From contig CAZBKQ010000064.1 of the NCBI GenBank assembly GCA_964492555.1, positions 1 through 12,763 of the forward strand: 12,763 nt of DNA. The letters are read 5' to 3'. Each line of letters starts with the position of its first letter. Position 1 is the stretch's first letter. Positions 7,114-12,763 of this stretch are shown here, one piece after another. Made by a program: the position numbers and the translations under genes. A model generated the notes under the pieces. It did no database searches. It saw nothing but the letters and a program-made list of their open reading frames with translations, and was not told the DNA's origin. Source of the stretch: GCA-2709075 sp964492555. GTDB lineage: Bacteria; Pseudomonadota; Alphaproteobacteria; MPNO01; UBA2964.

Positions 7114-8206
7114 TTAACTTTCCTGTGCCGTTTCAGGCGTGGTGCCTCTGTTCAACATTGCCGCAACCCGTTCCCTGAGCCCGCCGGCGCGTCCGCGCAG
7201 GGTCGAAGGGTTATAGCCGATGACGCCCCGGCGTTCCGGCCTTTTCGACATCCAGTCCCGCTTATAGGGATCGTCGCCGCTTCCGTAATCGATTTCGCTA
7301 ACCCTGTCGACCTCAATGGCGTGTTTCGCCATATGCATCGTAAGAATCGTCCCGGCGGAATATTCGCGCATCGTCTCGTCATAGGCGAGCTTGTAGATAA
7401 TCGCGCGATGACCGTCGCGCAGCCAGATTTGGGCGGCGGCCGGACGGCCGTCGATGATCAACGTGCCGAGGCGCAACAGGTCTTTCGCGCCATATCTCCG
7501 GACCATCGCGGGGATGAAAGAGGGAGAGATTTCGGGGTCCTTCCAGCTTTCGGAATAGATGCGTTGATAGGCGTCGAGCGCGGCCTCCAGCCCGCCATCC
7601 GAGCCGGCGATGGTCATTTCAAATTCGGTGTCGCGTTCCAGTTTGCGCAAGCGCCGCTTCCAGGTATTGCGCAATTGAGACGGGCGCGCGGCGACAAATG
7701 CCTCGAACCCACCCTCCGGGACCGGTTCATACCAGTTGCCGAATTCGAAAAATTCCCGAGCGCTCAGCCCGGCGGCACGCATCGCGGAAAGAAGGCCCTC
7801 GATTGCGCCGCCGCCCGCGTTCAGCGGACCCAGCCGGATTGCATCCCAGCCGGGGAATGATTGTCGCATCTCGGAAAAAAAGCCGTGCCAGAACAGCGGT
7901 GTCTTGCATGCCCGGGGCCACGATCGGGGCGAAATCCATTGAGTAGAAATTGGCATGGGCGGAAAGAAGGCGGAGCCGCGGCCAACGCGGCGGCGCAATA
8001 TCGCGTCTCAGGGGCAACAGCGCGGCTGGCGCCCCGTCGATTTCCAGCCCGAGATAAAACGCCTCCTGATCTTCCGGCAATGCGGTGCGTTCGAGAAGAT
8101 CGAACCAGTCGCGCCGTAGAAACAGATTTTCGTCCCCTGCATCATCCAGCAGGGCGGCAAAGCCGTCCGGCAGGTCGTCAGTTCCCGAAAATTTTCGCAA
8201 TGTCAT
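7114..8206 (-). pseudogene. FemAB/GNAT-like acyltransferase of the XrtA cluster, interrupted by a one-base frameshift
   Basis: The 5' part (8206 to about 7882) gives MTLRKFSGTDDLPDGFAALL and continues to TAVLARLF; the 3' part, in another frame, gives SEMRQSFPGWDAIRLGPLN through to the stop at 7114. Removing one base from a run of seven A (T on the coding strand) at 7875-7881 joins them into a 363-residue protein of normal family length. The C-terminal half is typical of FemAB-like/GNAT_6 proteins in exosortase loci: LGTLIIDGRPAAAQIWLRDG, IIYKLAYDETMREYSAGTIL and EIDYGSGDDPYKRDWM. The family transfers aminoacyl or acyl groups to an amine. It is the first gene of the operon with the acyl carrier protein, so the carrier could donate the acyl group. 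The frameshift may be a sequencing error in the homopolymer, a phase-variable tract, or a true mutation. Confidence 0.85.
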
Positions 8207-8279
8207 CCGATGCGACCGATCGATTCCGGACCAGAGCCGGAAAGAGACGTTTCATACAGCGCCGCACTATGGCATGAAT

Positions 8280-8308
8280 TTGTCCCGCAGCGCTGCAAAA
8301 TCTTATAT
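8280..8308 (+). promoter_or_regulatory. Candidate sigma-70-type promoter for the acyl-CoA ligase operon
   Basis: TTGTCC at 8280-8285 and TTATAT at 8303-8308, with 17 bases between them, lie about 55 bases before the ATG of the acyl-CoA ligase. The match is moderate. The AT-rich core (TTATATAAA) stands out in a GC-rich background and falls in the only intergenic space between the two divergent operons. It overlaps a candidate promoter on the other strand. Confidence 0.35.
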
Positions 8309-8330
8309 AAACACAGTGTTTTAACGGCAA
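8302..8330 (-). promoter_or_regulatory. Candidate sigma-70-type promoter for the FemAB-ACP-hydrolase operon
   Basis: On the minus strand TTGCCG (8330-8325) is followed after 17 bases by TATAAG (8307-8302). This would drive the operon starting at 8206, leaving a leader of roughly 90 bases. The -10 element uses the same AT-rich core as the plus-strand candidate, so the two promoters would compete for polymerase. It is a pattern match only. Confidence 0.38.
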
Positions 8331-8362
8331 ATTCGAGGCCTTTCAGGATAATACCCCAGAAC

Positions 8363-9946
8363 ATGGCTGACTTGTTTCACCGATTGGTCGAGCGGGCGGC
8401 GGCGCGCGCTCCCGATGCGACCGCGCTGCTGCATAAGGAAACCGCGTTGAGCTACGGCATGCTCGACAGCGAAATGCGCCGCGTTGCCTCCGGTCTGGCC
8501 GGGCTTGGTTTGGGCCCCCGGGACCGGGTCGGAATCTGGCTCGAAAAACGGCCTGAAATGGTTATTTCGCTGTTCGCCGCCGCCGCTGCCGGGTTGGTCT
8601 TCGTACCGCTCAACCCGCTTTTGCTGCCGCATCAGCTGCGTCACATCATGACCGATTGCAATGTACGCTGTCTGGTGACCTCCTCCGCGCGGCTGGCACA
8701 GCTTGGCGATGTTCTGCCGGCTTGCGCCGATCTGCATTCTGTCGTCCTGGTCGATGACGGCGCGCCGGCGGAAGATTTGCCCGAGCGGATCGGCGTTGAG
8801 TCATTCGCTGCATTGACCGACGCCGCCGAAGGCCATCGCGCCATCGACACGGATATGACGGCGATTTTGTATACCTCCGGCAGCACCGGCGCGCCGAAGG
8901 GCGTCGTGCTGTCGCATCGCAATCTCGTCGCCGGGGCGGAAAGCGTCGCGACCTATCTGGAAAACACGCCGGATGATGTGATTCTTTCGATCCTGCCGCT
9001 CAGTTTCGATGCCGGTCTGTCGCAGATCACCACCGCCTGCTATGCGGGGGCGGCCGTCGGGCTGATCGATTATCTGCTGCCGCGCGATGTCGCCCGGGCG
9101 GCGGCGCGGTGGGGTGCGACCGGCATTGGCGGGGTGCCGCCGCTCTGGCATCAACTGGCCGCCATCGACTGGCCGGAAGAAGCGGTAAGGTCGCTGCGCT
9201 ATTTCACGAATACCGGCGGGCATATGAGCCGGACCCTGCTGGAAAAATTGCGTGGGATATGTCCCGGGGCCGCGCCCTATCTGATGTACGGGCTGACCGA
9301 GGCCTTCCGCTCCACCTATCTGCCGCCGGCGGACATCGACAGCCGCCCTGATTCTATCGGCAAGGCGATCCCCAACGCGGAAATCATGGTCGTGGCGGAT
9401 GACGGACATATTTGCGGGCCGGGAGAGGAAGGCGAGCTGGTCCATCGCGGTGCGCTGGTTTCCATGGGATACTGGAACGATCCGGCGCGCACTGCGGAAC
9501 GGTTCCGGCCCGCCCCCGGCCATGAACCGGCGCTGCCATTGCCCGAAATGGCGGTCTGGTCCGGCGATACGGTCCGGCTGGACGATGACGGATATCTCTA
9601 TTTTGTCGGGCGCCGGGACGACATGATCAAGACGTCCGGCTATCGGGTCAGCCCGACGGAAGTGGAAGAAATCATTCTGAATTCCGGATATGTGCGGGAG
9701 GCGATCGTTGCCGGTGTGCCGGATGTGGTGCTGGGCCAGGCCATCGTCGCCGTCGCCGTGCCGCCCCATGGGGGCGATGGAGATGAAAAAGCCGTGATTG
9801 ATGTTTGTCGGAGCCGTCTGCCGCAATATATGGTGCCGCGCAGTGTGGCGTTTGCGACGGACCTGCCGCGTAACCCAAACGGCAAGATCGACCGGAAAGC
9901 GGTTGTGGCGGCGCATTTTCCCCAGGATGAGGGGTCGGACACATGA
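8363..9946 (+). CDS. AMP-forming acyl-CoA ligase, XrtA-associated
   Basis: A 527-residue member of the ANL (adenylate-forming) superfamily that activates a carboxylic acid as its acyl-adenylate and passes it to CoA or a carrier thiol. Motifs in order: phosphate loop LYTSGSTGAPKG (169-180), MYGLTEAFRSTYLPP (308-322), SGDTVRLDDDGYLYF (400-414), GRRDDMIKTSGYRVSP (416-431) and the catalytic lysine in NPNGKIDRKA (504-513, Lys508). The ATG at 8363 gives MADLFHRLVERAAARAPDA, the normal family start. The reading frame extends back to 8210, but that part covers the likely promoters and has no family resemblance. The gene overlaps the decarboxylase by 4 bases (ATGA). The acid substrate cannot be read from sequence. 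Within the XrtA locus it is the conserved partner of the decarboxylase, and the divergent acyl carrier protein is a possible acceptor. Confidence 0.93.
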   Translation: MADLFHRLVERAAARAPDATALLHKETALSYGMLDSEMRRVASGLAGLGLGPRDRVGIWLEKRPEMVISLFAAAAAGLVFVPLNPLLLPHQLRHIMTDCNVRCLVTSSARLAQLGDVLPACADLHSVVLVDDGAPAEDLPERIGVESFAALTDAAEGHRAIDTDMTAILYTSGSTGAPKGVVLSHRNLVAGAESVATYLENTPDDVILSILPLSFDAGLSQITTACYAGAAVGLIDYLLPRDVARAAARWGATGIGGVPPLWHQLAAIDWPEEAVRSLRYFTNTGGHMSRTLLEKLRGICPGAAPYLMYGLTEAFRSTYLPPADIDSRPDSIGKAIPNAEIMVVADDGHICGPGEEGELVHRGALVSMGYWNDPARTAERFRPAPGHEPALPLPEMAVWSGDTVRLDDDGYLYFVGRRDDMIKTSGYRVSPTEVEEIILNSGYVREAIVAGVPDVVLGQAIVAVAVPPHGGDGDEKAVIDVCRSRLPQYMVPRSVAFATDLPRNPNGKIDRKAVVAAHFPQDEGSDT

Positions 9947-11181
9947 CGAACAACACACAGACGGCCGCGCCCGCGATTGAGCTTTACAAGGCCCGGGACG
10001 GCTTGCTTCTGATTAACGGCGTGCCGGTAACCGCACTGGCGAACCGCGCCGGACGGACGCCCTTTTACGCCTATGACCGGGCACTGATAGTGGCGCGCAT
10101 CAAGGCGCTGCGCGGTGTCTTGCCGCCTTCCGTCGATTTGCATTACGCGGTGAAAGCCAATCCGATGCCCGCGCTGGTCGACTATGTCGCCGGGTTGGTC
10201 GATGGGCTTGATGTCGCTTCCGCCGGTGAGATGGAGGTCGCCCTGCAAGCGGGCATGACAGGATCGAGAATCAGTTTTGCCGGTCCTGGAAAGACAGAGG
10301 CGGAAATCGCCCGCGCAGTGGCGGCCGGGGTCACCATCAATGTCGAATCCGAAGCACAGTTCCGTCACGTTGTCCGGGCGGGAAGCGCGGTAGGGAAGCG
10401 GCCGCGGATCGCGGTTCGGGTCAATCCCGATTTCGCGCTCAAATCGTCCGGGATGCAGATGGGTGGCGGACCACAGCAATTTGGTGTCGATTCCGAAAAG
10501 GTCCCGGCGCTGCTGAAAAAGATCGTTGCCGCCGATGTCGATCTGGCCGGATTTCATATTTTCAGCGGATCTCAGAATTTAAATGCCGAGGCCATTATCG
10601 AGACCATGACGCGGGCGGTCGATCTCGCTATCGCGCTGGCCGTGCCGGCAGGTCTTCGTCTCGACCACGTTAATATTGGCGGCGGGCTGGGCATTCCCTA
10701 TTTTCCCGGAGAAAAACCGCTCAATCCCGCGCCCATCGGCAAGGCGCTGGCGGGTCTGGCCCGCAAGGCGAAATCGGAACTGGCCGGGGCCCGGCTGGTG
10801 GTGGAGCTCGGGCGCTATATCGTGGGCGAGGCGGGCGTTTATATCTGCCGGGTTCTGGAGAAAAAGATCAGCCGGGGCGAGACGTTTCTGATTACCGATG
10901 GCGGGCTGCATCATCATCTTGCCGCCTCCGGGAATTTCGGTCAGGTGCTGCGCCGGAATTATCCCGTCGCCGTGGCCAACCGGATGGGGGCGCCCGCCGG
11001 GAAACCGGTCAATGTCGTTGGCCCGCTTTGCACGCCGCTGGACATTCTCGGCGCCAAGGTCGCGCTGCCTGCCGCGCGGGCAGGGGACCTTATCGCGGTG
11101 TTCCAGTCGGGCGCATACGGGCTGACGGCCAGCCCGACGGCGTTTCTGAGCCATGCGCCGCCCGCTGAACTTCTGGTCTGA
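9943..11181 (+). CDS. PLP-dependent decarboxylase, XrtA-associated (Orn/DAP/Arg decarboxylase family 2)
   Basis: A 412-residue fold-type III PLP enzyme related to diaminopimelate decarboxylase (LysA). The Schiff-base lysine is Lys71 in HYAVKANPMP, followed by DVASAGEMEVAL (90-101), HIFSGSQNL (205-213), the phosphate-binding NIGGGLGIPY (244-253), VELGRYIVGEAGVY (287-300), ITDGGLHHHLAASGNF (317-332) and GPLCTPLD (360-367, Cys363 at the active-site Cys position). FQSGAYGLTASPTAF (387-401) supplies the C-terminal tyrosine (392) at the dimer interface. The HHHLAASGNFGQV stretch and overall pattern match the exosortase-A-associated subgroup rather than true LysA. It may decarboxylate an amino acid, possibly after its activation by the overlapping ligase gene; the substrate is unknown. 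It is translationally coupled to the ligase. Confidence 0.93.
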   Translation: MTNNTQTAAPAIELYKARDGLLLINGVPVTALANRAGRTPFYAYDRALIVARIKALRGVLPPSVDLHYAVKANPMPALVDYVAGLVDGLDVASAGEMEVALQAGMTGSRISFAGPGKTEAEIARAVAAGVTINVESEAQFRHVVRAGSAVGKRPRIAVRVNPDFALKSSGMQMGGGPQQFGVDSEKVPALLKKIVAADVDLAGFHIFSGSQNLNAEAIIETMTRAVDLAIALAVPAGLRLDHVNIGGGLGIPYFPGEKPLNPAPIGKALAGLARKAKSELAGARLVVELGRYIVGEAGVYICRVLEKKISRGETFLITDGGLHHHLAASGNFGQVLRRNYPVAVANRMGAPAGKPVNVVGPLCTPLDILGAKVALPAARAGDLIAVFQSGAYGLTASPTAFLSHAPPAELLV

Positions 11182-11186
11182 CCGCC

Positions 11187-11318
11187 ATGCCCGGTCTCTG
11201 CGGCTATATCGGAGCGCGGCCCCCAGACGCCGGTGACGCGGTTCTGAAGTCAATGGCTGACGGGCTCGTCGCCGTGCCCCGCGAAACAGCAGCCGGCTTC
11301 TCGGGTTCATTCTGCTAG
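11187..11318 (+). pseudogene. N-terminal remnant of a class II glutamine amidotransferase (asparagine-synthase-like)
   Basis: Starting 6 bases after the decarboxylase stop, the reading frame encodes MPGLCGYIGARPPDAGDAVL and KSMADGLV, which looks like the start of an asparagine-synthase-type amidotransferase, the usual next gene in XrtA loci. Homology stops at about base 11267, just before the expected H-R-G-P-D motif, and the frame runs on for 16 residues into PrsK sequence until TAG at 11316-11318. The nucleophile of this class must be Cys at position 2; here position 2 is Pro and the first Cys is residue 5, so even the intact gene may have been atypical, or the annotated ATG is not the native one. 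The fragment is too short for function. The family call is moderate. Confidence 0.5.
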
Positions 11319-11947
11319 CCCGGCCGCGCGCGAGTCGCAATCTCGACGATGAGGATTTCGTCCTTCTGAAAACGGTCGGCAGACAGGCGGCCAGCTATCT
11401 GACGGAGCAGCAATCGGCTCGTGCGCTGGCCGAATCCAAACAGTTTGACGAATTTAACCGTCGTTTCGCGTTTGTATTGCACGATGTAAAAAATCTTGTG
11501 AGTCAGCTATCCCTTATGTTGCAGAATTCGGAGAAATTCAGAGGAAATCCGGAGTTTCAGGAAGATATGCTTGCGACTGTCCGGGAATCGGTGGACAAGC
11601 TCAATCAGCTTATGGTCAGGATCCACGAAGGCGGCCGGGAGGCGTCAGCGGTAAAGCCTGTGGAGCTGGCCAATCTGTTGCGAGGGGTGGTTGGACAAAA
11701 GAATGGCGTGCGGGTTTCCATCTCTCTGGAGCCCGAGGTTGAAGAGGTCGTGGTGATCGCGGACGAAAACCGCTTGAGCGCGGTCTTGTCGCATCTGGTC
11801 AATAATGCCTTGGAAGCAATCGACGAAGATGGCGCGATCAAGATCGTATCGCGGCGGCTTGGGGGCGAGGCGGTTATAGAGATTGAGGATGACGGAGTCG
11901 GCATGACGCCTGATTTTATCCGCGACGATAACAAAAAGGAGAGATAA
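11262..11947 (+). pseudogene. prsK: PrsK-type histidine kinase fragment (XrtA/PEP-CTERM system), truncated at both ends
   Basis: The frame ending at TAA 11945-11947 encodes RLLGFILLARPRA, then DDEDFVLLKTVGRQAASYL (end of the GAF domain), ALAESKQFDEFNRRFAFVLH (11480-11482 is the phospho-acceptor His), DVKNLVSQLSLMLQNSEKF, the ATP-binding N-box HLVNNALEAI (Asn codons at 11801-11806) and the G1 box EDDGVGM. These are characteristic of PrsK, the membrane kinase thought to work with PrsR on PEP-CTERM genes. The N-terminal membrane region and most of the GAF domain are missing, and the C-terminus stops after TPDFIRD without the G2 box. Bases 11268-11281 read V-A-V-P in another frame; one added base near 11280 would give VAVPLRNSSRLLGF, a good PrsK continuation, so a frameshift lies just inside the left end. 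There is no usable start codon, so the fragment should be non-functional. Confidence 0.8.
11937..11941 (+). promoter_or_regulatory. Strong ribosome binding site of the short-chain dehydrogenase gene
   Basis: AGGAG within AAAAAGGAGAG lies 7 bases before the ATG at 11949. It supports that start, and shows that the sequence right of about 11930 is a native leader of the dehydrogenase gene rather than PrsK coding sequence. Confidence 0.7.
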
Positions 11948-11948
11948 A

Positions 11949-12689
11949 ATGCTCGACGGAAAAGTCGCGATTGTTACCGGTGGCGGGCAGGGGATCGGCA
12001 GGCACGCCGCGAAGACGCTGGCTGAGGCCGGGGCGAAAATCGCCGTCGCGGATCTCAACCCCGAAACGGCGGAAGCCACGGCGGCGGAGCTCGGCGCGAT
12101 ATCGGAGACGATCCCGCTGCCGGTGGATGTGCGGGACGAGGGCGCGGTGAAATCCGCCTTTGCGACGGTGGCCGGAAAACTCGGCGGGATCGACATTCTG
12201 GTCAATAACGCGGGCATCGTGCCGCATTTCCGATGGGGGCTGACCCGCTGGCCGCATGTCGAGGACATGCCGGAGGATTTCTGGGACCGGGTGATCCGCA
12301 CCAACCTCTACGGCACGTTTCTGGGGACCAAGCACGCCATTCCGCATATGAAGGCGCGCGGCGGCGGCCATATCGTCAATCTGTTCGGCGGCGGCGGGCC
12401 GACACCGCCCGGCGCGCTCGCCTATATGGTGACCAAGAACGGGATCCGCACCTTCACCCGCTATGTCGCCGAAGAAGTCCGCGACGATAATATCTGCGTC
12501 GTCACTTTCTCGCCGCGTTATGCCATCGCGACCGAAGACGCGTCCGACGAAGCCAAGAGCCGCATGCCCGCGCCTGATGTGTTGGAAAACGCCTTCGTTC
12601 TGGTGGCGCAGCTTTCCATGGAAACCAGCGGCACCTGCGTCGCGCATGAGGACGGCAAGCTGGTCCCCGAACACCCGATGGAGGGGTAG
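11949..12689 (+). CDS. Short-chain dehydrogenase/reductase family protein with altered active site
   Basis: A 246-residue classical SDR, complete in length. The nucleotide-binding motif is TGGGQGIG (10-17), with VADLNP (33-38) after strand 2; the Asp suggests a preference for NAD(H). The structural NNAG is at 86-89 and the catalytic Tyr-Lys pair is Y159 and K163 in AYMVTKNGI. The usual catalytic Ser, 13 residues before Tyr, is Phe146 (NLFGGGG); related proteins read NLSGGG there. The proline-glycine motif after strand 6 is SPR (188-190) instead of SPG. NAD binding is likely but normal dehydrogenase activity is doubtful. The ATG at 11949 has a strong ribosome binding site. It is not a known member of XrtA loci and follows a broken PrsK, so it may come from a different genomic neighbourhood. 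No partner gene is visible downstream. Confidence 0.88.
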   Translation: MLDGKVAIVTGGGQGIGRHAAKTLAEAGAKIAVADLNPETAEATAAELGAISETIPLPVDVRDEGAVKSAFATVAGKLGGIDILVNNAGIVPHFRWGLTRWPHVEDMPEDFWDRVIRTNLYGTFLGTKHAIPHMKARGGGHIVNLFGGGGPTPPGALAYMVTKNGIRTFTRYVAEEVRDDNICVVTFSPRYAIATEDASDEAKSRMPAPDVLENAFVLVAQLSMETSGTCVAHEDGKLVPEHPMEG

Positions 12690-12763
12690 GGAGAACCCTG
12701 CGGCAATCTCGCGCATCTTGTCAGTGTGCGCCCGAGACCCCATTATGAGACGACGTCCAAGAG
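12690..12763 (+). other. Tail of the window with no recognisable feature
   Basis: After the dehydrogenase stop I see no hairpin with a T-run, no convincing start codon with a ribosome binding site, and no recognised coding fragment on either strand. Confidence 0.5.

Noticed and set aside
6916..7860. 314-codon plus-strand open frame
   Set aside because: It is antisense to the acyl carrier protein and the FemAB-like gene, both of which have clear family motifs.
8270..8285. Sigma-54-like site (TGGCATG-N4-TGTCC), attractive because PrsK/PrsR systems use RpoN
   Set aside because: The -24 half is close, but the -12 half lacks the essential GC at the right spacing.
8210..8362. N-terminal extension of the acyl-CoA ligase by 51 codons
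   Set aside because: The extension lacks family resemblance, covers the promoter-like core, and the internal ATG at 8363 gives the usual protein start.
8801..9958. 385-codon minus-strand open frame
   Set aside because: It lies fully antisense to the acyl-CoA ligase, whose motifs are unambiguous; it is His/Arg/Pro-rich with no family pattern.
9640..10557. 305-codon minus-strand open frame across the ligase/decarboxylase overlap
   Set aside because: It is antisense to two well-supported genes and has no domain pattern.
11916..12743. 275-codon minus-strand open frame starting in the right-hand intergenic tail
   Set aside because: It runs antisense through the whole dehydrogenase gene and shows no motif; the tail part alone is too short to judge.

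Overview
This window is an accessory exopolysaccharide / protein-sorting region of the exosortase A (XrtA, PEP-CTERM) type from a Gram-negative bacterium. The GC-rich coding, the short intergenic gaps and the resemblance of several proteins to alphaproteobacterial ones suggest an alphaproteobacterium, but the sequence alone does not fix the taxon. The exosortase itself and any PEP-CTERM substrate are not in the window. The assignment rests on a group of families that normally travel with XrtA: O-glycosylation ligase, hydrolases 1 and 2, an acyl carrier protein, a FemAB/GNAT-like protein, an AMP-forming acyl-CoA ligase, a PLP-dependent decarboxylase, the start of an amidotransferase, and a piece of the PrsK histidine kinase.

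Layout from left to right. A fragment of a Kelch-type beta-propeller protein (1-~200) runs out of frame into an O-glycosylation ligase that lacks its N-terminus (196-1359, +), followed by a SAM-dependent methyltransferase (1374-2132, +). Convergent to these lie a UDP-GlcNAc 2-epimerase (wecB-like, 2141-3229, -) and a secreted C-type-lectin-like protein (3285-3890, -). Divergent from the lectin, with overlapping start codons, is a secreted right-handed beta-helix protein (3889-5169, +). A four-gene minus-strand operon follows: FemAB-like (frameshifted), acyl carrier protein, hydrolase 2, hydrolase 1 (8206 down to 5173). It is divergent from a plus-strand operon of acyl-CoA ligase and PLP decarboxylase (8363-11181), and the two probably share overlapping promoters at about 8280-8330.

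The right end is broken. About 80 bases of an amidotransferase gene run into a PrsK kinase fragment cut at both ends (~11262-11947). This is followed directly by an apparently complete short-chain dehydrogenase gene with its own strong ribosome binding site (11949-12689, +).

How the parts may work together: wecB supplies UDP-ManNAc for a surface polysaccharide, and the ligase, beta-helix, lectin and methyltransferase act on assembly, modification or binding of that glycan. The ligase-ACP-decarboxylase-hydrolase-FemAB set looks like a small pathway that activates, carries, decarboxylates and transfers a carboxylic or amino acid. Its product is, to my knowledge, undescribed, and it is the most interesting intact system here. 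Three mid-gene junctions and two single-base frameshifts mean the window is either a decayed, rearranged copy of an XrtA locus or carries assembly and sequencing errors. Reads are needed to decide.
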